Source of the DNA: Dugong dugon
Lineage: Eukaryota; Chordata; Mammalia; Sirenia; Dugongidae
Direction: 5' to 3'
Assembly (NCBI GenBank): GCA_030035585.1
Contig: CM057472.1
Coordinates: 87,541,601 to 87,605,600, forward strand
DNA: 64,000 bases
A program made the translations under genes and the position numbers. Numbering within the stretch: the first letter of the stretch is position 1; the number at the start of each line of letters is the position of its first letter. Under the pieces are notes generated by a model that had not been told where the DNA came from, did no database searches, and saw only the letters and a list, made by a program, of their open reading frames with translations. This document shows positions 41,824 through 52,672 of this stretch, in pieces.

Positions 41824-42921
41824 TTTTTAAAAAATAATATTTTATTGTGTTTCCAGGGAAGGTTTACACATCAGTTTAGGTTCCCATTCAATAATTTCTA
41901 CACAAATTGTTCAGTGACATTAGTTACTTTCTTCACAGTGCATGAGCAAGCTCATTATTTCTGTTCTGGTTGTTCTGTTGCCATTAATCTAGTTTCCCTG
42001 CCTCATTACATTCCTACCTTTGATTTAAAGTAATTGTTGACCATTTGGTCCCGTATAGGTGGTTTCTTAAAGGAGCACTGTACTTAGGGGTAATATTCAT
42101 TATTTTTGTGAGGCAATCTATTGTTTAGCTACAAGGTGACTTTGGGGGTTAGTTTCAGTTCAATGTATGAAGAGTATCTCAGGGCAATAGTCTCAGGGAG
42201 TCCTCCAGTCTCAACCAGTCCAATAAGTCTGGTTGCCTTAGTTGTCTAGCACTGCTGTAACAGAAATATCACAAGTGGGTGGCTTTAACAAACAGAAATT
42301 TATTTTCTCACAGTTTAGGAGACCAGAAATCTGAATTCAGGCGCCATCTCTAGGGGAGAGCTTTCCCTCTATGCCCACTCTTGAGGAAGGTCCTTGTCTC
42401 TTTGAACTTCTGCTTCCTGTTTCTTTAGAGATATCCAAGTGTCTTGGCATCTATCTTACCCTACCTCTGCTTCTAGCTTGTGTTTAATGTCTTTTATATC
42501 TCAGAAGAGATTGACTCCAGAAACACCCTACTCTAATCCTGCCTCATTAACATAACAAAGATAACCCATTCTCAAATGGGATTATAACCACAGGCGCAGA
42601 GGTTAGGATTTATAACACATATTTTGGGGGGACACAATTCAATCCATATGCTGTTTTTGTTCTGTTTTTTTTTTTTTTTTAGGAATTTGAGGTTCTGTTC
42701 CACATTTTTTTTTTGCCATTTAGTGGGTCCATCTATTGTGGCCCCGATTAGAATGGTTGGTAGTGGTAGCCAGGTACCATCTAGTTCTTCTGGTCTCAAG
42801 GTAGATTAGACCGTGGTTGGTGTAGACTGTTTATCCTGTAGACTAGTTTCTTCTTTGAGTCTTTGTTCCCTTCTTTCTTTTTTGCTCAGGACAAGTAGAG
42901 ACCAGTAGTTGTATCTTAGAC
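41824..42921 (-). mobile_element. L1 LINE 3'UTR, antisense, split by an LTR
   Basis: Collinear with the 3'UTR of the L1 at 30,519: 'AATATTTTATTGTGTTTCC', 'GGTTCCCATTCAATAATTTCT', 'CAACCAGTCCAATAAGTCTG', then after the LTR 'GGTAGCCAGGTACCATCTAG' and 'GTAGACTGTTTATCCTGTAG'. ORF2 is not reached. The interruption is at 42,234-42,650. Confidence 0.88.
42234..42650 (-). mobile_element. MaLR (MLT1-like) solo LTR nested in L1
   Basis: 'TAGCACTGCTGTAACAGAAA', 'GGGTGGCTTTAACAAACAGA', 'CTACTCTAATCCTGCCTCAT', 'CAAATGGGATTATAACCACAG' and 'GGGGGGACACAATTCAATCC'. Minus-strand start resembles the MaLR LTR terminus. A possible 5-bp duplication CTGgT / CTGtT flanks it. Same family as 23,082-23,642 and uninterrupted, so it serves as the reference for that copy. 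Confidence 0.82.
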
Positions 42922-43079
42922 CCCTCAACATATCTTGATCCCCTTTCTTGCTACAGCCTGTTGCTCAAGATTTCTAGTTGACTTTCTCTGCCTGGCAGCC
43001 TTTCTAGGTAAGTCTTGATCTCACATGTTGACCCTGTTGTACTACCTATAAATCTAATTCTGATAATCAGTTTGCTTTC

Positions 43080-43247
43080 AAGAAAAAAATAACTCCTCCA
43101 TACTGATCATTTCAGTATAGATTTTTTTCTCCTTTTGTCCACACATCTCTATAAGATCCCTTATGAAGTTTGATTTTCATGTTTTTGTTGTTTGTTGGTT
43201 TGGTCTGTTTGTTTGTTTATAGTCAGCCTTCCGGATTTCAAGAAGTT
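43080..43247 (+). repeat. Unclassified repeat, copy B
   Basis: Partner of 41,045-41,215 in the same orientation. 'CAGTATAGATTTTTTTCTCC', 'CTCTATAAGATCCCTTATG' and 'GTCAGCCTTCCGGATTTCAAG' align with copy A with many substitutions, so the duplication is old or the two are independent copies of a dispersed family. Confidence 0.75.
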
Positions 43248-46200
43248 GTCTTTTGAGATATATGTATCTTAAGAGTGAGTATGGCCAACCTAGTGCCCTG
43301 GTGTACATCATAAAACATGATTGAGTGAAAATTAAGTAGTGAATTTACGTTGAGCTTCAGGAAAGGATTTATTTCTGTCTTTGTAGGCTAGATTGATGAG
43401 TACAATGTCCAGAAGGAAGAGGGCAAAGCGTTATTGAATGAGTAATTTGTGACTGAACTAGATAAACCAGTAGTCATTCCCAGACAAAATCTATGGCTTT
43501 GGTACATCTGTCCTTACCCTTGTTGTCTAAATTGTATTCAGTGAATATGCCAAGAATGAATAGCTCCCTTGTCCAATTTTTTTCAATATATCTCTTATCA
43601 CTTTAGAAGGTGAAGGTTGTGTACATTTTTATATAAATGTAGTGTTCCCCTGCTACGCAACACATTAAGTACCCATGGCGTTGATATATGCGATTCTCAC
43701 AGTTTGTACTCCATGTCAGAAATGTTGTATGAAATCCCAACACTTGGCTGCAAAGCCTGCCCTGAAGATCAAACAAAGAATATACATTCAAGTTCTTTAC
43801 AAGTGCTCAGCAGGTTGTTTGGGCTTACGTTACTTCCCTAGTGTTGCCTCTCAGAAAGGGATCCCTCTACAAGGTGTTTATTAATTCCTTATACTCTCCT
43901 GGACCACTATCTAAACACACACTGCAGAGCAAACTGGAATAGTGAGCCCTTGGCAAAGGCACCTGGGAAGAAGACGGTCCATAATGTTCATTTTAGCTGG
44001 GATTTAAAATGCTTTGTTATCGGTCAATTGAGGTGCCCCTTAGTCGTCGCTCTGACTGCACCCTGTCTTAGCTGATAGCAGGTTTACAGGTACAATCTCC
44101 GTTAATCTGATTTATTTAATGAAAATTTATCCTCCTATTTTAAACTTTTATCCCAGTTCCCTAAAATGTGCATGCTTTAATGCATATGCTTTGTAAAACT
44201 GCTTACTTGGCAGCTTCATTTTGCCTGTACCCTCGTTGCGTTTTCTTCTCTGATTAGTAGATGTATGCATCATCTCTTGGAGATAAGGCAAGTAGTATTA
44301 TTTCCTCACTGGGTGGTTTCCTAGGGAAGGAGTTCATGGTATCATTATGGCTCTGGGTGTGCTGTGCCTTCCCACTCATTCTCACCACCCCCACCATGCT
44401 TTTCTTGTCACATTGATGAATCTGGCTGATTTAGAGCCTGGCTCTAATTTAAGTTGCTTTCATCTAACTCAGGTTGAAAGTGTCTGATACTTACACTCAC
44501 AGAACTGTTAAGTTTTAAAACTCAGAGCAGTGCTCCCCACTGGGATTTTCTGGATGCCAAAGTGGTGCCTGGAATAGAAAGCACATCAGGGTGCTTCCAG
44601 CCACAAGTAACTGGAATTCCTGACCACGTGTAAGACAAGATGACCGCTGCAGTTCCAAATATCTTCACTATTTGACATTCAAAAGTCAAAAGGAAGAATA
44701 GGCTTTTCTCATCTATCTCTCTTTTTATCATGGAGGAAAAATTTTTCTGAAAGCCTGGCCTCCACCCTCCCCATCCTTAGAAGATATGATTTCCATGATT
44801 AATGCAGCCCAGTCCTTTCGGTTAGCAGTCAAGTGCTGATGGAACCCTGAAAATCAAGTTTGTGTGAGGGAATAACCCATAAGCGTCCATAAACAAAATC
44901 CAGTTCGAGTTTATGAATGAAACATGTAAATGGTCATGCAGAGGGGAGGGGAGAACACATATACCCATAAATTCTTCTTTATAGTCTCCTGACAATGGTT
45001 TTGTCCTCAAAGAGAACATTCCAGGGTACATTCTTTCCCATATGTAGTTTAATTTTGTGTTTTGCTCCCATGCTCACAGAATGTTTTCTGTCAATCACAA
45101 TAAAGGAGAGCTTTTTCATTGAATCAGATCACTGAATCTATTTCAGTGCCTGCAGCCGACAGTCTGTATGTATCTGCAAGAATGAGAGGTACAAAAAAAA
45201 AAAAAAAGAAACCTGTACGCATTCACATCTAGAGTATTTTCACAATTGGATGTGATATTGACAGTATGGGGAGTTACTTTAAAAGGCCCAAATCCTGCCC
45301 CCTCTTCCACTCAATTTCAACTAAATACCAATGTAAAACTTTTAGGACTAGTAAAGAGACTTGTACTTTCCTAGCTTTGTAATCTTTAGTCTTTGTTTCA
45401 GGTTACTTAAGAATAGGGTACAGTTTCTTGCTAACTTTTTCATATTGGTCCATTGTGTCCTTTATTAAATGATCTAAGAAACTGCAATTGATAGTAAGAT
45501 GCTGCTTTGATTTCTTCCTGAAGTTTATGCTTCTAGATCACCTTGGATGCCAGAAATGCCATGTGGATAAAGATCAGCTCATATTTCTGAGCAAACTTCT
45601 ATTGCCTTGTAAAGGAGGTATTTCTTGGCCTGCAGAGCTGCTAATCTGTGGTTACATTCAGTCTATGGCACCAAAAAATAGGTCATACCCCAGGCCTTGA
45701 TGACAGTATTGTCATTTAGATGACAAACAAGGCATGAAATACCCTGTCACAGAGCTCAGCACCCCAAAATGGGAACTCAAAACCCCTCACCTCTGGGCAC
45801 AGTCAAAGGTCACTGTGTTAAATCATGCCATGTTCCTAGTATTTCTGAGATCATGACTTACAGGTTGTTCGTTGCCCCCAGGGGGGCATGCTGCTTGGTC
45901 CAAAACTTCAGAGAAATAGATGGATCTTGTGGATTCACGTGGATGTTAAGGCAGCATTTTTATACTGCTAAAATATCCCCAGCGACCCATAATTACTTAT
46001 CTCACTGATCTTTACATTTGTTTCCTAAGTGACAGATAAGCAAGTGGGTACAGAGCAAACTTAATACTCTGATAAAAGATAACAGATTCCCCTTTCTAAA
46101 ACCCATATTCTGGGAGGACTGGATTTTTCTTGTACCTTGCTCTTGACCTACAGCCATCATTGTAGCCAATGACCATGTAACAAAGTGGGGAGAGGAGGAT

Positions 46201-46489
46201 TCAGAGGACCCTTCAGCATAATCTCTCTTCAATGGGCAATTGGAAACACAATGTTGGCCCCTCTTCTCCTAGGGTTGGAGGGGATAAAGAAAATGCTAAC
46301 ACAATTATTCTTGTTCATGATAGCCCATCCTGCTACACTTATATTTTCCATGCAATCAGGAGGCAAGTGCTGCGGGTAAAGGTACTAGAAGCAAGAGGAT
46401 GTTAACAGTACTCAAGGCCAAACTTGTTGGCCTCCTGACTCTGTTCACTCTGGCATGCTTGGAATGTCTCTTAGAATTTAGGATTGCCA
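43248..46489. other. Repeat-poor non-genic block, 3.2 kb
   Basis: This is the longest stretch without a recognisable transposon. It contains a poly(A) run (about 45,195-45,209) and a 20-bp scrap at about 44,815 resembling SINE text. Small overlapping frames (43,603-43,884; 44,522-44,731; 45,488-46,379) show no known domain and no clear splice structure. Absence of repeats can reflect constraint, but I cannot test conservation here. Confidence 0.45.
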
Positions 46490-46780
46490 ATTATTTTCAG
46501 CAAATGTTTACTGAGTACCTCCCAGGTGAAGGCAATGGGAAATGATAGCTTTAGTCTTTTGTGAGCCAACAATCCAGTGGGACATGAAGGGCTTTGTAGA
46601 CATATTTATAAAGTGTTGTAGGAGCTCAAAGATGGCATGAGTAATTTCTGTGAGGGACAAGGAATGGGTGGTAACCATAAAAGTCTTTACTTAAAGGTCA
46701 TTTTGATCCATATTTTGAATCTTTAAGGAAGAGCAAAATGTTATCAGGAAGATTAGGAAAAGAAGACATTCTAGGGCATG
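46490..46780 (-). mobile_element. L2 LINE fragment
   Basis: 'CAGCAAATGTTTACTGAGTACC', 'CAATCCAGTGGGACATGAAGG' and 'GAAGACATTCTAGGGCATGG' follow the antisense L2 order. Confidence 0.62.
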
Positions 46781-46999
46781 GGAATTTATGGGAAATTACA
46801 CAGTATGTTTGAAAAAGAGGAAGTTAGTATGCACAACTAGATTATAGGGTGAGTGAAAAAAAATAGTAGGAGATGAGGAAAAGATAATTTAAGGCCAGAT
46901 TGTGAAAAGCTGGGGAGTGCCTACCTTGAGCCAGGTCCTGAGATTGTTGCTTTTAACACATTGTCTCATTAAATTTGAGCGGTAGCTATCCCCATTATA

Positions 47000-47935
47000 T
47001 GAGAGGAAGTCAAAAAATATTGCTACTAGTGTTCCAGTTCATACATGGACAGGTTTATTTTAAACAAAACATGTTTAAACATGTGTCTGCGATCAGTGGA
47101 TGGCTGAAGACAAGTTCTCAGTAATACACTTGTATTAGTCTCATTAGTTTGCCTTCAAAAAAAGAAAAAAAGGATGCTTTTTGTGCCGTGGAAAAAATTG
47201 ATTTTGAGGTTAAAGCTAATACAAATTTTTAACAAAACTCAAGTGGATATCTTCCCAAATCATTGAAGGTTTGCAACAAGTTTATGGGAATGCTGCCCCA
47301 CATAAAATAATAGTTTTTAGGAATCAAGCGTTTTAAGGAAGGTCGGGAAGACCTTGAAGATGAGCCAAGAGAGGGAAGACCACTCAGAAGGTTATGGCAA
47401 CTGTGTTTTGAGATTCCACCGGGGGAATCTTGATAGGTTTTCTTGAAGGACACAGGATGATCACAGGGGCTTATTATGGAGAAGTTTTAAGAAAATTGAA
47501 AAGCTACATTTGTGAGAAAAAGGCCAGGAAAGTTGCACTGGGACATTTTTTTTCCCAAAACAATAATGCACCTGCTCATTCTTCAAGGGTAGCCAAGGGC
47601 TGTCCTATGAGAATTTTGTTGGAAAACCTTACCCTATCTATTCTACAGCCCTGATCTTGTCCCTTCAGACTTCTTTTTGTTCCCAAAACTCAAAAAAACA
47701 TTTAAAAGCAACACGATTTGAGTCCCTTGAGGATGCCAAAACTGCTGTTGTGACATGGTGTAAATTGAAGAGCACAGAATTCTTCGGGGAAAGGTTAGAG
47801 AGATGGAAACACTGCCTTCAGAAGTGTACAGACCTAGATGGAGGATATGTCAAGAAACAGTAGCTTCACATTTTGACATTTTTGTTTAATAAAGGTTTCT
47901 GTGATTTTGTAGCAATACTTTTTGAGTTACCCTTG
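47000..47935 (+). mobile_element. Tc1/mariner-family DNA transposon, internally deleted
   Basis: Terminal inverted repeats of about 28 bp can be read: the left end has AGTCAAAAAATATTGCTAC and the right end, reverse-complemented, has ACTCAAAAAGTATTGCTAC. TA dinucleotides flank both ends (46,998-46,999 and 47,936-47,937), the mariner target duplication. The element is about 936 bp against about 1.3 kb for typical mariners. It cannot move autonomously because the transposase is broken. Confidence 0.92.
47222..47863 (+). pseudogene. Mariner transposase remnant
   Basis: Pieces of a mariner transposase occur in several frames. The N-terminal DNA-binding part includes EGREDLEDEPREGRP (about 47,336-47,380). 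The C-terminal part includes ITGAYYGEVLRKLKS, then FFSQNNNAPAHSSRVAK, where the catalytic Asp of the family's D-N-A-P-A-H motif reads Asn, then YSPDLVPSDFFLFPKL in another frame and the C-terminal KCTDLDGGYVKK. The block with the first catalytic Asp is missing between about 47,390 and 47,430. Frameshifts, a lost catalytic residue and the deletion make it non-functional. Confidence 0.9.
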
Positions 47936-48062
47936 TATAGTGGATGAACCTGAAAATCAAAAGATGTAGGTAATTAATCCAAGAAATGCAGATGGTAGGG
48001 ATTAGAGGCCAGGGCTCAAGCCCAGGCCAAATCTGTCGCTGTTCTTCCCACTACCTTGTTCT

Positions 48063-48764
48063 GCAAATAAAAGTGGGAAATACTTGGAATCTTTAGAGAA
48101 AGAGAATGATAAGTGTGTGGCCCAGGTGGTCATAGGGTTGGGATTCAGAGACTGGATACAGGGTAGCCATGGAAAGACAGGAAGGAATTGATGAGGGACT
48201 AAAAAAGAAGAATACTATTGGAAAGGAGGGGACACATTTGTCAAAGAGGTTTGATGATTAACAGATCGAAAGGTTGAAGGGAATGAAAGAGTACTGACTC
48301 TAAGTTCCTCGTTTGAGGAATAAGATGGTACCATTCCGCCACGGTGGATCAGAGAGAGGAACAACATATTCTGGAGAGGAAAAAATGAGGGTTTTTTTTA
48401 GCTACATTGAGTTTTAAGTAACTGGGAAGCAGACAATTGTAAATTTTGCTCTGAAATTCAGGAGAAAAGTTGGGGCTAGAGACTCATTTGTGATTCATCA
48501 ATATGGTAGTTCAGCCCAGCAGACATTACTAAACACAAATCTCATTCATATCACTCTATTACCTGAGTCTCTTAGCAATTACTTGGAGCTCTTAGGAAAA
48601 AGACTGGCATCCTTAGCAGCAAGATACTTTGTGATGATTTGGTCCTTGGATACCTTGTCAGCTGCATCCTGTAGTATGCTTTCCTTCAGGCTCTGTTATT
48701 TCCATTCTCAGACATATATGAGAGGCTTCTGCCTAGCTCAGTTACCTTAGCTTGTAATGTAACC
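48063..48764. other. Non-genic stretch, nothing recognised
   Basis: No gene or nameable repeat; an 86-codon frame at 48,490-48,750 has no known motif. Confidence 0.45.
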
Positions 48765-49068
48765 CCAATATGCATACATAAATGTACACAAATGCATATA
48801 CACAGCACATATGTGCACACAAGTATGCAGAAACACATGTGGTCACACTTTGGCACGTACATACACAACACACAAATATATGCAAATGGGTACACACTCA
48901 TTCATGTACACACGTAATGCACATATGCACACATATTTGCACATCTTCACATAGACACATTCATATGCACATGCATGCACATACACCCAAACATGCAAAC
49001 TCCTGTACACACAATGCACACACGTGTGCACATACATGTGCACACTCACACACATGCACACTTTTTAC
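48765..49068. repeat. Alternating CA/TG-rich tract, about 300 bp
   Basis: A degenerate repeat of CACA, TGCACA, CATATG and ACATGCAC words, nearly all alternating pyrimidine-purine. It yields long spurious frames on both strands rich in His, Cys and Thr or in Val, Cys and Tyr. Sequence of this kind can adopt Z-DNA. Confidence 0.9.
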
Positions 49069-49109
49069 CTAGTCAATTCCAACTCATTCCACAAATGCTC
49101 ATCTGAAAC

Positions 49110-49370
49110 ACTTTTTTAAAAGAGAAGTCTTCCATAACCTCATACTAGAACAGTTTTTTGTGTTACTTCTGTGTCATAGCACTTACTATGGTTGTGTTGA
49201 GTACTTTGTGGTTTAATTTGCATTTAGAATGGAAGTTCCATGTCAGCAGAGGCTATCTACACTCAGCCTGGAATGAGGGGGGAGAAGACTTATAGACAAT
49301 TGGCATATGCAAATGAGTGAATGAATGCATGCATGAATAAATGAGGCTATGAATGTATATGAAATGTACA
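49110..49370 (+). mobile_element. L2 LINE 3' fragment
   Basis: 'TAGAATGGAAGTTCCATGTCAG', 'CACTCAGCCTGGAATG' and the terminal 'GAGTGAATGAATGCATGC' tail are the L2 3' end in sense orientation. Confidence 0.68.
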
Positions 49371-51033
49371 AGATGAACAAGCAGGGGAAAAAAGATCAGG
49401 GCTTAGGAGTGTCATCACTACTCCCCAGTGAACTTTCCATCCGTTTGTTCTCTTCTCTGATAAGGATTACTACTTTGGTAAACTTTTAGGTTTTTTGTTT
49501 CAGACTTCTTGACCTCCAAAAAGGAGATGGAATTTTCCATTTACACCCTGGGTAAGGCTGTATGGATAATACAAGAGGAAAACTAGGCATCCCTTGCTAT
49601 TACTGTCTGAACCGTCTCATTAGTTTGTACCAGTGTTGGAGTAATTGACTTCTCATTAAGACATCTCATTAGAGATGGTTATTTTTCCCTTTTACCTGCT
49701 GGCATAGAGCTCAGAACATTTAATTTCTCATCCTTTTCCTATTTATCACTTACAGGGGCTTCACCTTCCCTCTAGTTATCACATCCTAATTTTTCTTGGT
49801 TCCATGAAAACTTTACTCTTACAATAGGGTTTTATTTTTTCTTGGGTAAGCCTTTGGCAGTTGCTCCATCCAGCTTTTCAAAGCCAAATGTTTGTGAACC
49901 TAGGGATCCATTTAACAAGATTCTATTTTGCCAGCACTCATTCATTGCATGGAACACTTTAAGAGTTTTCATGGTATTCCATGTCTCGGCCGAGATGCAC
50001 ATTTAGCCAGAAAGCACTGAGTTTATAATAGTGGTTTAATTCATAAGTAATATGGTTTGCCTGTGACTGTAGGAATATTTTATTTAATCCCAGACAACCA
50101 CTTTTCTGGTATGAGTTACTAGTTTTAAGGAAAACTGAATGGAAAAGTTTGACTTGATCATGGCACAGCTATACTACTACTAGAAAAAATAACCCACAGT
50201 CAGATTGGTAGCATCACTTTCATTTATAAATATCATTTTAATGTCTTAGACACTGTCTCTACAAACCATCTTCAGCTAAAGAAAGAACTTGTTTAGTCAT
50301 ATATGAGTTCTTCATATTGTTTTAATGTTTTTGAGTTAGCCTCTCACTTTTCTCAAGTCCACCCTCCTTTCATCCCCTTAGATATAGCAACATAGACCTT
50401 TTCTTTTCACTATATCCTTGAGGTTAGTAAATTTCAGGCCTAGAGTCTCTGTACGGGCACAAGAGAATGGAGTGGCATCAGAGTTTACAATCTCTTAAAG
50501 CAGTGGCCCAGGACCTCTACATGTAGTAGGATAAATAAAGACAACCTGGGTTGAAACCCAACTCAAGAGTTGGAACTTGTTTTGTGAGTGTAGATAAATA
50601 ATATCTTGGAAATGTTTTTTCCTCCCAGTGGAATGAAAGTGAATAACTCAGAAGAGCAGCTTAAACTCAAGTCTAAATTTTCAAATGTTTTTGCTCTTCT
50701 TTGATTCCAGTAGGAAGATACTGGATAGGATTTCTGAATTTCTAAGAAGGAAAAAGTGAGGCACATAAGAGAAAGCAAGATAAAATAAAAAATAAGACCA
50801 AAAAAAAAAAAAAAATCAAACAAATGGACAATTTAAAAAACAGTATAATTGAACTATACCAAAGTGTATTTCCATTTGAATCTGACCCATGATTGCTTTG
50901 CCTTTCCCTCCTCTAAGTACTACCTATAATTTGAAAACAAACTTTAAAGTATTTAATATCTTTGTAAAATTTCCATTAAATATGAGAATATTATGTGGCA
51001 TTTTCCATAAGAGTATATGTAGTAATTCACCTT
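49371..51033. other. Non-genic stretch
   Basis: Poly(A) at about 50,799-50,814. No gene or nameable repeat before the RTE target site. Confidence 0.5.
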
Positions 51034-51874
51034 GTTTGTTATTGTCGTTAGGTGCTGTCGAGTCAGTTCCAACTCATATAGACCGCATGCACAACATCAG
51101 GAAACACTGCCCGGTCCTGCACCATCCTCACAATCATTGCTGTTTGAGCTCATTGTCATAGCCACTATGTCAGTTCATCTCACTGAGGGTCTTTCTCTTT
51201 TTCACTGACCCTCTACTTAACTGAGCATGATGTTCTTCTCCAGACACTGGTACCTCCTGATAACATGTCCAAAGTATGTGAGAGGAAGTATTGTCATCCT
51301 CATTTCTAAGGAGCATTCTGGTTGTCCTTCTTCTAAGATAGATCTATTCATTCTTCTGGCAGTCCGTGGTATATTCAATATTCTTCACCAACACCATGAT
51401 TCAAATGCATCAGTTCTTCTTTGGTTTTCCTTGTACATTGTCCAGGTTTCACACGCATATGGGGTGATTGAGAATACCATGGCTTGGGTCAGGCACACCT
51501 TAGTCTTTAAGGTGACAACTTTGCTTTTTAACTCTTTAAAGAGGTCTTTTGCAGCACATTTGCCCAATGTCATACGTCCTTTGATTTCTTGACTGCTGCT
51601 TCCATGGGTGTTGATTGTGGAGCCAAGTAAAATGAAATCCTTGACAACTTCAGTCTTTTCTCCATTTATCGTGGTGTTGTTTGCTGGTCCGGCTGTGAAG
51701 ATTTTTGTTTTCTTTATGTTAGAGTGTAATCCTTACTGAAGGCTATGGTCTTTGATCTTCATCAGTAAGTGCTTCAAGTCCTCTTCACTTTCAGCAAGCA
51801 AGGTTGTGTCATCTGCATATCGCAGGTTGTTACTGAGTCTTCTTTTCTCCAATTCTGATGCCATGTTCTTCTTT
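51034..51874 (-). mobile_element. RTE-class LINE, 5'-truncated, longest copy
   Basis: Starts (3' end) with TTGTTATTGTCGTTAGG and 'GTCGAGTCAGTTCCAACTC', then 'GTCCTGCACCATCCTCACAAT' and 'CCTCTACTTAACTGAGCATG', and runs on through 'TCTTTGATCTTCATCAGTAAG' and 'CATCTGCATATCGCAGGTTG'. Target duplication ATTCAcCTT / ATTCAtCTT at 51,025-51,033 and 51,875-51,883. Unlike L1 it has no poly(A) tail, as is usual for RTE elements. Confidence 0.92.
51385..51573 (-). pseudogene. RTE reverse-transcriptase C-terminal remnant
   Basis: Minus-strand frame with TYACETWTM-like text (here TPYACETWTMYKENQRR) and FESWCW, a pattern characteristic of the region after the RT domain of RTE/BovB-like LINEs. Only a fragment; stops and frameshifts surround it. 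Confidence 0.78.
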
Positions 51875-51883
51875 ATTCATCTT

Positions 51884-52515
51884 AAAGAGGCTTTTAAAAT
51901 AAGGATAATTGAATTCACTGAATAGAATATCTTTATGCACAATAAACAGGCACTTCAATAGAAGGTATATAGGAGTGAGTTTTTATGGTTGAGAAAGGTT
52001 AGTTAATATAGAGTATTTTTATATCTGATCACAATTAATAATGCCTCTTTCTCTAAGCCTTAATTATCTAACGTGATTAAAAAATATATAGATGGATAGG
52101 TAGATAGGAAAAGAGAAGATGGGACAGACTGGTGTAGAAATTGAAATATGTTTTATTAGACTAGCATTCGTATTTTCTTTGACTCATATCATCCTACCCA
52201 TGTCAAAAAAAGATTAAGTCTCACCTACAGCCAAATATGTTTTATTTTGGTCAGGACCAAAATGAATATGCCAAAGGGAATGATGAAATATGGATGATAT
52301 CTTCTCTCCCTCCACCTTGCAAACAAAACAATAATTTTCATAGGGGTTGAAGGCCATCTTGGGAACTGTGTGTAAGGTGGTAGAATGTGTGACTATGGAA
52401 ATGATAGTGTATATGTGTCACTGTATTGTGAGTCATGAGTGTGTGTCTGTGTGTGTGGTAATGTGTCTAAGGACAGGATATCGCTATGAGCTTATAAAAG
52501 TGATTACCTTGAAAA
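51884..52515. other. Non-genic stretch
   Basis: A TG-rich patch at about 52,437-52,462; nothing else recognised. Confidence 0.5.
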
Positions 52516-52658
52516 AGGGAGAGTGTTGACGTGTTGTGGGGTTGTATCCAATGTCATAAAACAATATGTGTACTGACTGTTTAATGAGAAAATATTTGTT
52601 CCGTAAACCTTCATCTAAAGTACAATAAAAAAATAAAACTTCTAGTCAAAAAAAAAAA
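52516..52658 (+). mobile_element. L1 LINE, extreme 3' end
   Basis: 'AGTGTTGACGTGTTGTGGGG', 'AACAATATGTGTACTGACTG' and 'AACCTTCATCTAAAGTACAA', then AATAAA and A-rich tails, as in the L1 at 25,220. Flanking repeats GATTACCTTGAAA (from 52,502) and GATGACCTTGGAA (from 52,660) suggest the target duplication. Only about 140 bp were inserted. Confidence 0.87.
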
Positions 52659-52672
52659 GGATGACCTTGGAA

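Larger units (their letters stand above)
46917..48062 (-). mobile_element. MIR SINE split by a mariner transposon
   Basis: The left part (46,917-46,997) has 'GAGCCAGGTCCTGAGATTG', 'CACATTGTCTCATTAAATTTG' and 'GTAGCTATCCCCATTATA'. The right part (from 47,938) continues 'GTGGATGAACCTGAAAATCA' and 'AGGCCAGGGCTCAAGCCCAGG'. Together they make a collinear antisense MIR that predates the mariner. Confidence 0.72.

Noticed and set aside
44815-44840. SINE-like scrap TTTCGGTTAGCAGTCAAGTGC
   Set aside because: About 20 bp only; no flanking SINE sequence, so probably chance or an unsupportable remnant.
48686-49072. Overlapping frames on both strands rich in His/Cys/Thr and Val/Cys/Tyr
   Set aside because: They are translations of the CA/TG low-complexity tract; composition is dictated by the repeat.
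49068-49092. Phrase AGTCAATTCCAACTCATTCC resembling the RTE/SINE terminus
   Set aside because: The match ends after about 20 bp and no other part of the element follows.
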